Part shown: one piece after another, positions 42,326-50,826 of the stretch
How the letters are laid out: each line of letters starts with the position of its first letter
How positions within the stretch are numbered: position 1 is the stretch's first letter
NCBI RefSeq assembly: GCF_003614185.1
Contig: NZ_KZ987724.1
Coordinates: 5,446,135-5,510,134, forward strand
Source of the DNA: Paenibacillus aceti
Lineage (GTDB): Bacteria > Bacillota > Bacilli > Paenibacillales > Paenibacillaceae
DNA length: 64,000 nt
Reading direction: 5' to 3'
Made by a program: the position numbers and the translations under genes
The notes under the pieces: generated by a model
What the model was told of the DNA's origin: nothing
Database searches by the model: none
Seen by the model: the letters and a program-made list of their open reading frames with translations, nothing else

Positions 42326-43807
42326 TTAGTTGAACGAGATCTCTTGGATGTAAGCATCAAAAAACTTGTTTTTTACACCTTTAATTTTTCTTAAGTCAGT
42401 GTTTACTACAATCTTGTCGAAGACAGTATGAATAATTTCTTTTTTCTCTTGATCATCGAAATACGCCCAGCCTTCTGCTAATCCAACCAGTTCTTCAATT
42501 CGAGGTATGCCAGAAAAAGCCTTTTGTTCTTGGGCAATCCGTTGGCGAATTTCCTTCTCACGCTCATCCTCTTCAGCCATTCTCTTACGAATTTCCTGCT
42601 TCCCAATCAAGCCTTCAACAAACATGTACTGCCACTTTTCCCGACGTTCAGCTACCTTTGAAAGTTCGCGTTTGGCGCTGTCGATTGCACTTTTCTTTTT
42701 TCCTTCATCAGCAAATATTTTCATAGCCTCTTCGTTAAGTTTTTCCATATCTTCTTGAATTTGATTAATGTATTGGAACACCAAGTGTTCGATATGTGTC
42801 TGACGAAAGATGGGAAGATCGCATGTTTTACTGTGATGACGGTTAGAGCAGATGTAATACTGAGTTCGAACAGTCCCTTTGGTTGTTGTTCTTTTCGTTG
42901 TCATCCTTCCGAACATAGCTGCTCCACAACGGCCGCAACGCAGTACGCCACTAAACCAGTATTCACCCACTTTGCTGAATCCGCCTTGAGCTTTCCGTTT
43001 CATGAATTTCTTGAGTTCTTCATACTCCTCTTGAGTAAAAATAGGTTCATGTGATCCTTTACCATATACGCACTTTACCCTCTCATCCCGTTTGCTGTTA
43101 ACATATGTACCGGCAGGGGTCTTTGAACTAATTCTAATGATTCCTGCGTAATATGGGTTCTCTAATGTGTAGGCAACGGTAGCATCAGTCCACTCTCGCC
43201 CTCTTCGAAGCTTACCCGAGCGATTCATAATCATAGCCACAGATTTATAACCTTTACCACTCATATACAAATCTCTGACTTCACGAATCAGTGCAGCCTC
43301 TTCAGGAATGAGTTGCTCGTCCTGCGTGTATCCATAGGGCACTACGCCACCTGGACGTCGCCCCTCCGCAACCATTTGCTCGACTCCGAAGCGTACACGC
43401 TCTGAGATCGTCCCACGCTCCCACTCAGCCATTGCACCGACAAGGGTGATAAAGAACCTCCCCATTGCTGTCGTCGTCTCAAAAATCTCTGTAGCGCTCT
43501 TAAACTTCACGCCATAAAGATCAAATGTTTTAAGTAGGGAGTGTAGGTCGCCTACGGAACGAGTAAGGCGGTCGAGTTTGTAAACGAGAACAACATCAAA
43601 CAGTTTCTTCTCCATATCTTCCAACATACGCTGCATATCTGGGCGTTTTAAGTCTTTTGCTGAATAGCCATCATCAACGTAAAAGTCGTGTATGACCCAA
43701 TCCTGTGATTCTGCAAAGCTGATTAAACGACTACGTTGCCCCTCAATGCTAAAACCTTCTTCTGCTTGCATGTCTGTTGATACACGAATATAGATAGCAA
43801 CACGCAT
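42326..43807 (-). CDS. Large serine recombinase, integrase of element 2
   Basis: The protein is 493 aa. The catalytic domain has Ser10 in IYIRVSTDMQAEEGFS, with YKLDRLTRSVGDLHSLL and GRFFITLVGAMAEWERGTISERV. The recombinase domain is GGVVPYGYTQDEQLIPEEA. The zinc ribbon is CGRCGAAMFGR..CSNRHHSKTCDLP (about 290-335), followed by a coiled coil. It resembles site-specific recombinases of the TP901/SpoIVCA type and is only distantly like the 594-aa enzyme of element 1. It should integrate element 2 at the cpaF codons for Gly-His-Asp-Gly-Ser. Confidence 0.93.
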   Translation of the reverse strand: MRVAIYIRVSTDMQAEEGFSIEGQRSRLISFAESQDWVIHDFYVDDGYSAKDLKRPDMQRMLEDMEKKLFDVVLVYKLDRLTRSVGDLHSLLKTFDLYGVKFKSATEIFETTTAMGRFFITLVGAMAEWERGTISERVRFGVEQMVAEGRRPGGVVPYGYTQDEQLIPEEAALIREVRDLYMSGKGYKSVAMIMNRSGKLRRGREWTDATVAYTLENPYYAGIIRISSKTPAGTYVNSKRDERVKCVYGKGSHEPIFTQEEYEELKKFMKRKAQGGFSKVGEYWFSGVLRCGRCGAAMFGRMTTKRTTTKGTVRTQYYICSNRHHSKTCDLPIFRQTHIEHLVFQYINQIQEDMEKLNEEAMKIFADEGKKKSAIDSAKRELSKVAERREKWQYMFVEGLIGKQEIRKRMAEEDEREKEIRQRIAQEQKAFSGIPRIEELVGLAEGWAYFDDQEKKEIIHTVFDKIVVNTDLRKIKGVKNKFFDAYIQEISFN

Positions 43808-43822
43808 TTATACATCGCTTCC

Positions 43823-44302
43823 TTAAACATTAATATTTTTTGCATTCCAGGCTTCCCATCTATTTTTGGCTAAGTCGAGTGGAACGACAAATTCTTCAGC
43901 AATCCAGCGAATACCTTCATCAAGGTAATTGATGTGTGCAATATCGTCATGATTGATCATGTGAAGGGGTACAAGCAGATACTCTGCGAAATGTGCTGCT
44001 TGTATTTCGTGGCGCTGGATATGTAAGTTCGATATTTCTAAGTGGGAGGCTACATGTAGAACATGATGACACAACTCATGGGCTACGGTCTGTCGCCATT
44101 CAGGCAGAGATAACTGATCGTTGATATATAAACCGCTCCATCCAATTTTTGTGGGATGGGCGATACAATGACTGCGGATTGAAGTTGGAAAGACTTCGGC
44201 TTTACAAGCATAAGCGATGGCTTCGATGTCAATTTCGTGTGGGTAGTGGATATTGAGATAATTCAAGAGTTTATTCACTTGCTGCTCTAAGTTTAAGTTC
44301 AT
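43823..44302 (-). CDS. ImmA/IrrE-type metallopeptidase
   Basis: The protein is 159 aa. The zinc-binding HExxH (HELCHH, residues 75-80) is followed by HAAHFAEYLLVP, the downstream metal-binding segment of ImmA. In ICEBs1-type elements ImmA cuts the repressor ImmR after DNA damage to switch on excision. Here it lies between the recombinase and an XRE repressor, all on the minus strand. A LexA-type box lies 62-73 bp upstream. Confidence 0.88.
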   Translation of the reverse strand: MNLNLEQQVNKLLNYLNIHYPHEIDIEAIAYACKAEVFPTSIRSHCIAHPTKIGWSGLYINDQLSLPEWRQTVAHELCHHVLHVASHLEISNLHIQRHEIQAAHFAEYLLVPLHMINHDDIAHINYLDEGIRWIAEEFVVPLDLAKNRWEAWNAKNINV

Positions 44303-44354
44303 GAAACATCGTCCTTTTTCTTGGTGATTATGGTGTTCTAAGCTTTGAAAACAC

Positions 44355-44384
44355 GTTTAAACGGAACGTATGTTCTGTTTAAAC
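44355..44384. promoter_or_regulatory. LexA/DinR-type box in a longer palindrome
   Basis: GAACGTATGTTC (44364-44375) fits the Gram-positive SOS consensus GAAC-N4-GTTC. It is extended on both sides by GTTTAAAC, giving 13-bp arms with one mismatch around GTAT. It lies upstream of immA and the recombinase, so DNA damage may induce both directly. The extended palindrome could instead be the operator of the XRE protein. Confidence 0.55.
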
Positions 44385-44393
44385 TGTAAAAGA

Positions 44394-44411
44394 AAAGCCC
44401 TAAAGGGCTAT
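44394..44411 (-). terminator. Terminator of the XRE repressor gene
   Basis: AGCCCT-TT-AGGGCT on the minus strand, followed by TTTTCTTTT. Confidence 0.65.
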
Positions 44412-44415
44412 AGAA

Positions 44416-44856
44416 TTATTTATCTTTCAAATCCCAAGCGGATTCGTCAGTGTCTTTTTCTGTAGGAGGTACTTTCTTTTTCTTTTTGATTTCTTCATGC
44501 CAGTAGCGAATAATTTCTTCCTTTTCTTCGTTTGAAGCCTCTAAAAAACCATCGAAAAAAATTTGTTCAAGAAGTGGTGGCTTTGGAGAATTAGTGATTG
44601 AATTCTTCAAGACTTGTCCGGAAATAATGGGTGAATCAACAGAACGTACATCTGATTTTCCTACGAGATAATCGATAGACACATTAAAGACGTTTGATAT
44701 TTTTATGAGGGTGTCCATGTCAGGAGTTCTATTTCCATTTTCATAACCTGAAATGGAAACTTTAGTTAGGTTCAGTTTTGCACCTAGCTCTTCTTGTGTC
44801 CACTTATGCTCTTTTCTAAGTTGCTTTAAACGATAGGGAAAAGACAATTTAATCAC
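44416..44856 (-). CDS. XRE-family repressor (ImmR-like)
   Basis: The protein is 146 aa. The HTH at residues about 8-65 (LRKEHKWTQEELGAKLNLTKVSISGYENGNRTPDMDTLIKISNVFNVSIDYLVG) is a standard SinR/ImmR-type domain. The C-terminal part is acidic then Lys-rich (DGFLEASNEEKEEIIRYWHEEIKKKKKV). It is divergent from a second small XRE gene at 45009, the usual layout of an ICE or phage control switch. It is the probable substrate of the adjacent ImmA-like protease. Confidence 0.85.
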   Translation of the reverse strand: MIKLSFPYRLKQLRKEHKWTQEELGAKLNLTKVSISGYENGNRTPDMDTLIKISNVFNVSIDYLVGKSDVRSVDSPIISGQVLKNSITNSPKPPLLEQIFFDGFLEASNEEKEEIIRYWHEEIKKKKKVPPTEKDTDESAWDLKDK

Positions 44857-45008
44857 TCCAGAACAAGTTCAATTAACTTAATAATAAGTTAACGAGCGGC
44901 TAACTTCAATGTAGTTAACTAAATAGAAATTATTCATTGACAATTCACTAAACGCTAACATATACTGGGTATAGTTCACTAATGGTTTATTCAAGGAGGT
45001 GCTGCATA

Positions 45009-45203
45009 GTGCTCTTGACTTTAAAGCAAATAAGAAAAAATAATAATAAAACTTGTCAGGAAGTCGCTGATGCTGTAGGGATAAGTAAGGTTTACTACTG
45101 GCAAATCGAGAACGGTAAAAGGAAACTTTACTATGATCTTGCAGTAAAAATAGCAGCATTTTTTAATATGTATCCTGATGATATTTTTTTACCTCAAAAG
45201 TAA
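45009..45203 (+). CDS. Small XRE-family regulator
   Basis: About 64 aa from GTG 45009, eight bases after AAGGAGGT; upstream in-frame codons lie before the ribosome site. Nearly the whole protein is a Cro-like HTH (TLKQIRKNNNKTCQEVADAVGISKVYYWQIENGKRKLYYDLAVKIAAFF). It starts the plus-strand transfer operon, opposite the repressor. It is comparable in place to Xis-like or Cro-like regulators of ICEs. Confidence 0.8.
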   Translation: MLLTLKQIRKNNNKTCQEVADAVGISKVYYWQIENGKRKLYYDLAVKIAAFFNMYPDDIFLPQK

Positions 45204-45270
45204 ACTAAATGAAAACATGATTTCAAAAAAAGTATTCTTTATAGAAACTTTGTTGGAGGCGATTATTAGA

Positions 45271-45411
45271 ATGCAAATCTCAAAACCATATAACCCTGGT
45301 TTATCTGAAAAAGCTTGGAATAAGCTGCACAAAATGCTGGCAGCTTTAAATATCAAATACGCTGCTGAGATTCAAGCTAGCCGAAAAGCAAAGCAAGAAA
45401 AAGCTATGTAG
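45271..45411 (+). CDS. Small hypothetical protein
   Basis: 46 aa from ATG 45271 (TTGGAGGCG upstream): MQISKPYNPGLSEKAWNKLH and an Ala/Lys-rich helical tail. No known motif. It fits between two intact genes of the operon. Confidence 0.55.
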   Translation: MQISKPYNPGLSEKAWNKLHKMLAALNIKYAAEIQASRKAKQEKAM

Positions 45412-45439
45412 TAAGTAAAACGATGAAGGAGGTACTCTG

Positions 45440-46234
45440 ATGGGAGCTGCGTTTGCAATACAGGTTATGACTGGTAAAGAGAACAATGTTAAAAAGCTGA
45501 TGGAGTGGGCGTTTGCTCGAAATGAATCCGCTCAAAATTGGATCAAGGCAGTACATACATTTACAACAACTACTCGACGATTGCTCGGTCAGGGAAAGCT
45601 TGGAAAAGAGATTAAACGTGCTATTATGCCCGGTTATATTTTTATTGAAATGAATTACTCAGTCGATGAAAATAATTGCTCGGCGCATTTACCTGTCGAT
45701 GTGTGGCATCTCATCAAGAGTATCCCCGGAGTAATAAAACAATTTACTGGCTCTGGACAAGTTATCGGAGCTGATGAGTTTCAAAAAATGCTCGGGCTGG
45801 AACCAGAAGAACAACAAGTTGAGATAGCAGTCCCTGTTGAAGAAACATCGGCATCTAATGAAGTCGATGAAGTTGAGAAAAATATGAAGAATGCTCTGCA
45901 TGAAGTCAATATGGCCAAGACTAAGGAAGAGCGCGCGCAAGCACTAAAAGCTTTGGATATTGCTGAACAACAGATGAATGTATTGGTTGAAAAGGTTTAT
46001 GAAGAGCCGGTTGGAGTAGTAGCGAAGGAACTGAGTGGTATTCAGCAGCTTAAGAATCGTATGGCTGAAAGGGTACGAGCATTTGTAAGAAATAACAAAG
46101 AAATTGTGAGTTTTCCAAGAACCTTTTTGGACAAAATTATATACTCTGTTGATCTTCAAAGCAAATGGCTGCAATCACCGCGATCATTGATAACTTTATT
46201 GTTTAAATATCTTCGTGAGCCAGGTGTTAGCTGA
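45440..46234 (+). CDS. NusG-family (LoaP-like) protein with NGN domain
   Basis: The protein is 264 aa, with ATG at 45440 after GAAGGAGG. The N-terminal NGN-type domain (about 1-120) has AFAIQVMTGKENNVKKLMEWAF, RAIMPGYIFIEMNY and IKSIPGVIKQFTGSGQVIGADEFQKML. An acidic and helical linker follows, with a C-terminal region where KOW is expected but not clear. NusG paralogues of the LoaP/RfaH type act as processive antiterminators for long operons, which would suit a conjugation operon. The stop overlaps the helicase ATG by one base. Confidence 0.75.
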   Translation: MGAAFAIQVMTGKENNVKKLMEWAFARNESAQNWIKAVHTFTTTTRRLLGQGKLGKEIKRAIMPGYIFIEMNYSVDENNCSAHLPVDVWHLIKSIPGVIKQFTGSGQVIGADEFQKMLGLEPEEQQVEIAVPVEETSASNEVDEVEKNMKNALHEVNMAKTKEERAQALKALDIAEQQMNVLVEKVYEEPVGVVAKELSGIQQLKNRMAERVRAFVRNNKEIVSFPRTFLDKIIYSVDLQSKWLQSPRSLITLLFKYLREPGVS

Positions 46235-48465
46235 TGGAAGCACCATTACTAGAAATGAGCACAGGCCATGTGGTGTACTTCATCCATCCACGTAACGGTA
46301 GTTTGAGTGAGGAGGATACCTTTGGTGTAGCGCGTTGGCAGCCGGAAAACGGCGGTGAACCCTTTGCCATTAAAGGCAATCTTTACGGAGTAAACAAAGG
46401 GGAGCGGATTACTGTTCATGGTAAGTGGGAGACTCACCCCAAATATGGACTACAGTTTGCTGTAGATCACTGGGAGCGGCCTTTGCCTAAAACCAAGGAC
46501 CAGATTATTTCCTTCCTCAGTTCTAAATTCGTCAAAGGGTGCGGAGTGAAAACTGCTGAATTGATCATTCAAAAGCTCGGTGATCGGGCACTGGAACGAA
46601 TTATGCATGAGGGTGCCGCTTGTCTAATGGGTATTAAGGGGATTGGCACGAAAAGTGCAGTGAAAATTGCAGATAGCATTAAAAGCAATTTTGAAATTCA
46701 GCAGATTATGATGACGCTGTTGCCCTACGGAATTTCTGCGGATACTGTAACGAAAATGTATAAGCAATGGGGGAACGAGTGCGTTGATATTGTGCGGCGC
46801 AACCCATATCGACTCACGGAGATTCATCTAATCGGGTTTCTTAAGGCTGATGAGATAGCTATGACAATAGGTATTAGTATGGACTCACCGTATCGCTTAA
46901 ATGCAGCGTTACAGCATGTTCTTAACGAGACGTGCTATAAGGGTGGTCATTGTTTTGTCTTTGAACACGAACTAATTGATCGGACTAAAGAGCTTTTACG
47001 AGGCGTTTCAGAACAGGATATTGAAACAGAGCTTCAGTTAATGGCAGCTCACGAACAAGTAATATGGGAAGAAGATAAGATTTATCCGAAGCACCTGTAT
47101 ATCTATGAGAATAAACTTGCTCATAAGCTGGCTTGCATGGCAACCCGGAGTGGTGGAGCTATGCCTTCTATAGAAAATTCAATCAAACAGTATCAGATGA
47201 AGCATGGTATAGTTTTGGCTGATAAGCAACGTGAAGCCATTAGAGAAATGTTTCGTCAGCAGATTCTAATTGTTACAGGGAATCCAGGCACCGGCAAAAC
47301 AACTGTGGTAAAGGCTATGATCGACATATATAAAAAGCACTATCCCGAAGCATCCATTGGGCTATGTGCGCCTACAGGCCGTGCAGCTCGTAAGCTTGGA
47401 GAACTGACGGGAATGAACTCTTCAACTATTCATATGATGCTTGGCTTCCGACCAGGAGCAGAACCAGAGTATGGGGATGATATGCCGTTGCCGTTTGACC
47501 TGATTTTCACGGATGAAGTGTCGATGAAGGACTTGCAATTGGCTTATCATCTATTTCAGGCAATCGGGCCAAATACAAAAGTGGTCCTTATAGGAGACAG
47601 CGATCAGCTTCCATCTGTGGGGCCGGGTAATGTTTTACACGACATGATCACAGCAGGAGTTCCGCATGTTCGTTTAACAGAGATATTCCGCCAGGCGCAA
47701 GAAAGCCAAATCATTATGAATGCTCATCGCATAAATAATGGAGAACAGATCGTCATTGATAAAAATAAAGACGATTTCTTTTTCATCGAGCAGCCTGAGC
47801 CTGAACGGATTGCTCATCTGGTTGTGCTCAGTGTACTGAGATTTTTGGACAAGGGGCATAAGTTAGAAGATATTCTAGTTCTCAGCCCAATGAAGAAAGG
47901 TGTAATTGGCACTGAGGAACTGAATAATGCACTCCAAGCGGCGGTGAATCCTCCGGCACTAGATAAAGCCGAGATAAAGACCGTTGGGCGTATATATCGT
48001 CAAGGAGATAAGGTTATTCAGATTCGTAATGACTATAAGAAAAAGATTTTAAATGGTGATATTGGCGTTGTCATAGGTACAGCCTTAGTGAAGGATGAAG
48101 AAGGCGAGTTGACGGATGAAATAGGGCTTGCCTGTGATTTTCACGGGAAAGTAGTGGTCTACAGTAAGCATGAATTAAAAGACTTGCTCTTGGCCTATGC
48201 CATTACCATACACAAGGCTCAAGGTGGACAAGCCCCTGTAGTTATTATGCCTGTCTCTACCAGCCATTACGTTATGTTGGCTCGAAATCTGATCTATACT
48301 GGCCTGACGAGAGCTGAGGGTGTCTGTGTCATGATTGGAACTCGTAAGGCACTTAGTGTGGCTATAAGCAACAACAAGATGGTGCAGCGTAATACAGCGC
48401 TAAGGGAGCGGATAGAGAGTAATATGCAGAGTATTCCTACAGGGCAGAGGAAGGTATATGGATAA
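46234..48465 (+). CDS. RecD2-like helicase
   Basis: The protein is 743 aa. The N-terminal OB-like and helix-hairpin-helix region (KGCGVKTAELIIQKLG, GIKGIGTKSAVKI) is followed by SF1B helicase motifs: Walker A GNPGTGKTT (about 349-356), Walker B IFTDEVSM, motif III VLIGDSDQLPSVGPG, motif V/VI AITIHKAQGGQ and YTGLTRA. It moves 5' to 3' on DNA and probably takes part in element replication or transfer. Starts within the NusG-like stop (TGATG) and overlaps the next gene's ATG. Confidence 0.88.
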   Translation: MEAPLLEMSTGHVVYFIHPRNGSLSEEDTFGVARWQPENGGEPFAIKGNLYGVNKGERITVHGKWETHPKYGLQFAVDHWERPLPKTKDQIISFLSSKFVKGCGVKTAELIIQKLGDRALERIMHEGAACLMGIKGIGTKSAVKIADSIKSNFEIQQIMMTLLPYGISADTVTKMYKQWGNECVDIVRRNPYRLTEIHLIGFLKADEIAMTIGISMDSPYRLNAALQHVLNETCYKGGHCFVFEHELIDRTKELLRGVSEQDIETELQLMAAHEQVIWEEDKIYPKHLYIYENKLAHKLACMATRSGGAMPSIENSIKQYQMKHGIVLADKQREAIREMFRQQILIVTGNPGTGKTTVVKAMIDIYKKHYPEASIGLCAPTGRAARKLGELTGMNSSTIHMMLGFRPGAEPEYGDDMPLPFDLIFTDEVSMKDLQLAYHLFQAIGPNTKVVLIGDSDQLPSVGPGNVLHDMITAGVPHVRLTEIFRQAQESQIIMNAHRINNGEQIVIDKNKDDFFFIEQPEPERIAHLVVLSVLRFLDKGHKLEDILVLSPMKKGVIGTEELNNALQAAVNPPALDKAEIKTVGRIYRQGDKVIQIRNDYKKKILNGDIGVVIGTALVKDEEGELTDEIGLACDFHGKVVVYSKHELKDLLLAYAITIHKAQGGQAPVVIMPVSTSHYVMLARNLIYTGLTRAEGVCVMIGTRKALSVAISNNKMVQRNTALRERIESNMQSIPTGQRKVYG

Positions 48466-49123
48466 GATTGGGGCGTTAAAGCAGACACTTCAACAGGCAG
48501 AATTGAAGGCGAAAAGGCGAACTGAGATTGATCTAGGTAAGGTCAATGATGAAGAAGCCAAAGCCAATGAACAAGGCTTCATGATTGTACGCAAAAGGCA
48601 GAGAGCAGTAAATCAAACAAGGTTCTCTCAAACCATTGATGAAAATATAGCCTATTTATGTCAGACTCAATATTTAACTAGTGCTGAGTTTAGCTTCATC
48701 TTTACACTGGCTCCAATGCTTAAAATGAACGTTAATGCTATCGTTGATCCTGTATCGGGCCAATACTGCTCGGTATCTGAGATCGCAGCCTATTTGAAGC
48801 GAAGTAGGCAAAAGACAAGTGAAATGATATCTGTACTCATTGAAAAAGGGATTATGTATGAATTCGCTAATGTCCACGAACTTAAAATACACGGTCGCCA
48901 TGTCACTCGGCGTCCGTTTTTTTTGAATCCAGAGATTTTATGCTGTGGGGATAAAAATAGGCTTCAAAGTGGGATTGTCCAACTGATGATACATCACAAC
49001 ATTTTGGAAAGGGCTAGGGTGAAGCTACCTATTAAGGCTATTGTCGAACCACATAGTCAGTATGGAAAGTTGGTTAAGCGAAAAAAGTTTTTGGAAGTTT
49101 TAAAACAGCAGAAAGGAAAATAA
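48458..49123 (+). CDS. RepL-like winged-helix replication protein
   Basis: The protein is 221 aa and overlaps the helicase stop. The winged helix (about 105-150, CSVSEIAAYLKRSRQKTSEMISVLIEKGIMYEF) and the strand-rich tail (RRPFFLNPEILCCGDKNRLQSGIVQLM) resemble Firmicutes RepL-type initiators. Two 20-bp palindromic repeats lie directly after the gene (49161-49202) and may be its binding sites. ICE replication after excision would be its role; inferred. Confidence 0.6.
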   Translation: MDKIGALKQTLQQAELKAKRRTEIDLGKVNDEEAKANEQGFMIVRKRQRAVNQTRFSQTIDENIAYLCQTQYLTSAEFSFIFTLAPMLKMNVNAIVDPVSGQYCSVSEIAAYLKRSRQKTSEMISVLIEKGIMYEFANVHELKIHGRHVTRRPFFLNPEILCCGDKNRLQSGIVQLMIHHNILERARVKLPIKAIVEPHSQYGKLVKRKKFLEVLKQQKGK

Positions 49124-49160
49124 TACCGTTAAAAAAATGCAGGTTTTTTGTGAGCAGGGG

Positions 49161-49202
49161 GTGTCACCAAAAGGGGACACATGTGTCACGAAAAGGTGAC
49201 AC
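49161..49202. repeat. Pair of 20-bp palindromic iteron-like repeats
   Basis: GTGTCACCAAAAGGGGACAC (49161-49180) and GTGTCACGAAAAGGTGACAC (49183-49202) are near-identical palindromes with a centre of AAAA, 22 bp apart (two helical turns). They follow the RepL-like gene. Flanking AATGC repeats (AAAAAATGC near 49130, AAAAATGC near 49205 and 49217) add to an origin-like look. Confidence 0.65.
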
Positions 49203-49317
49203 CCAAAAATGCGGAAAAATGCTTATGTATCAAGGGTTTCGCGATTTTAGCGGGTGGTCTTCTTTCTTAATCTATATAAAATACAGAGTCCATGGAATTC
49301 AGGAGGAGATGAAATGA

Positions 49318-49536
49318 TTGAGGATAACAAAAAACGTGCGTATTCAATTTAGCTTTGGTGAAGATGATGAAGATACAGAAGATACATACGATATTGATCT
49401 TCAAATTTCATGGGAAGCATCAAACCCAACAGAAACAGAGATTAAAACGTCGTTGGATGAAGTAGTACGAAAATGGATCAGAGAAAATGTGAGTTATACA
49501 TGGGAAGAGGTTGAAGTTGAGGAGGATGATCCTTAA
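49318..49536 (+). CDS. Small acidic protein
   Basis: 72 aa from TTG 49318, nine bases after AGGAGGAG. The ATG at 49314 is in another frame and closes after 12 codons. Sequence is strongly acidic (FGEDDEDTEDTYDIDLQISWE, VEVEEDDP). It could be a DNA-mimic or single-strand-binding accessory, but no family is recognised. The next operon genes are separated from it by an IS. Confidence 0.6.
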   Translation: MRITKNVRIQFSFGEDDEDTEDTYDIDLQISWEASNPTETEIKTSLDEVVRKWIRENVSYTWEEVEVEEDDP

Positions 49537-49603
49537 AACTCAGGGCATGCGCGTGCGCACCATGGACCTCTGTCAATAGATTGGACAGCCAGAATCGAGA
49601 AAA

Positions 49604-50464
49604 TTACGCAATTTGACCGTACATTTGTTCGTATTGAAAAGGTGTAAGATACCCGATAGCGGAATGTACGCGTTTCCGGTTGTAGAAAAACTCGATGTAT
49701 TCAAAAATCCGACTTTGGGCTTCCTTGCGGGTTCTGAACTTCTCCAGATAGACGAGTTCCTTTTTGAGCACGCTGTGGAACGATTCGATGCAGGCATTGT
49801 CATAGCAGTTGCCCTTGCGGCTCATGCTGCATTTCATCCCGTATTTCAAGAGCCGTTTTTGGTACTCATGAGATGCGTATTGGCTGCCGCGATCGGAATG
49901 ATGCAGGACTTCGCCTTTCGGCCGTTGACGGTTGTAAGCCTGATCCAGAGCTTGCAGGACCAATTCCTTGGTCATTCGCTCATCGGCGTGCCAGCCTACG
50001 ATTTTGCGCGTGTACAAGTCCATCACGCTCGCGACATAGAGCCATCCCTCGTCTGTCGGAACGTAAGTGATGTCCGCCATCCAGACTTGATTGGGAGCTT
50101 GTGCCCTGAACTGCTGGTTCAGCACATTGTCATGCACTGGCAGATTGTGGTTCGAGTTCGTCGTCGCCTTGTATTTCTTGACGGTGCGCGACTTAAGCCC
50201 CAGTTCCTTCATGATGCGGGCGACCGTTTTTTCGGATACCCGAACACCTTGCTGGCGCAAGACTTGAGCGATCTTCGGGCTGCCGTACAGGCGACGCGAG
50301 TCCACAAAGATACGGCTAATCTGTTGTTCCAGTTCTCGGCGACGTTTCTTTTGCTCGCTTTCCTGGCGCCTGGTCCATTGATAATAACCACTCCGGGATA
50401 CGTTCAAAACCTTGCACATCTCCGATACCGGATACTTGGAGCGGTGTTTGTGGATAAACGCAAA
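49604..50464 (-). CDS. IS3-family transposase OrfB
   Basis: The functional part spans about 285 residues from HLRKRPELIFAFI; the frame is open further upstream and overlaps orfA. HTH_21-like start (YPVSEMCKVLNVSRSGYYQW), then the rve core with Asp in VWMADITYVP, Asp in LHHSDRGSQY and Glu in DNACIESFHSVLKKE. The open upstream overlap fits programmed frameshifting from orfA. Catalytic residues are intact. Confidence 0.88.
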   Translation of the reverse strand, partial: FAFIHKHRSKYPVSEMCKVLNVSRSGYYQWTRRQESEQKKRRRELEQQISRIFVDSRRLYGSPKIAQVLRQQGVRVSEKTVARIMKELGLKSRTVKKYKATTNSNHNLPVHDNVLNQQFRAQAPNQVWMADITYVPTDEGWLYVASVMDLYTRKIVGWHADERMTKELVLQALDQAYNRQRPKGEVLHHSDRGSQYASHEYQKRLLKYGMKCSMSRKGNCYDNACIESFHSVLKKELVYLEKFRTRKEAQSRIFEYIEFFYNRKRVHSAIGYLTPFQYEQMYGQIA

Positions 50465-50466
50465 GA

Positions 50467-50754
50467 TCAGTTCCGGTCTTTTGCGAAGATGTGCATCGCC
50501 TTTTTTAAAATTTCGTTCTCCATCTCGAGTTGGCGGATTCGTTTCTGCATTTCGAGAAGGGTTTTTTCCTCGATTTTCAGGTTGCCGCTGCCGCGAAACG
50601 CATTGACCGGATCCTGTTTGAATTCGTTGATCCAGCGGTACAGAGTATTGTCGGATACGCCCAATTCTCGGGCGACCTGCGCCACCGGCTTCCACTGTTC
50701 CTGAATCATTTTTACGGTTTGGATTTTAAACTTTTTGTCATATTTCTGACTCAT
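50467..50754 (-). CDS. IS3-family transposase OrfA
   Basis: 95 aa. HTH_Tnp_1 domain (KKFKIQTVKMIQEQWKPVAQVARELGVSDNTLYRWINEF) and a leucine-zipper tail (RIRQLEMENEILKKAMHIF). It binds the IS ends and joins OrfB by frameshifting. Confidence 0.9.
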   Translation of the reverse strand: MSQKYDKKFKIQTVKMIQEQWKPVAQVARELGVSDNTLYRWINEFKQDPVNAFRGSGNLKIEEKTLLEMQKRIRQLEMENEILKKAMHIFAKDRN

Positions 50755-50826
50755 CTTCGGACTCCTCGATTTTGCTAGGTTTATTGTCGCATTTTGGATT
50801 CTCGGTGTCCACTATTTAGTCTAGCA

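Larger units (their letters stand above)
49571..50826 (-). mobile_element. IS3-family insertion sequence in element 2
   Basis: About 1.25 kb, with imperfect ends (left TGTCAATAGATTGGACAGCC; complement of the right TGCTAGACTAAATAGTGGAC) and two minus-strand frames. GC content is well above the ICE average. No clear target duplication was seen. It lies between the acidic-protein gene and the DUF3850 gene. Confidence 0.8.

Noticed and set aside
49613-50704. 363-codon plus-strand frame
   Set aside because: It mirrors the minus-strand IS3 transposase, has no known domain, and lies antisense across its catalytic motifs.
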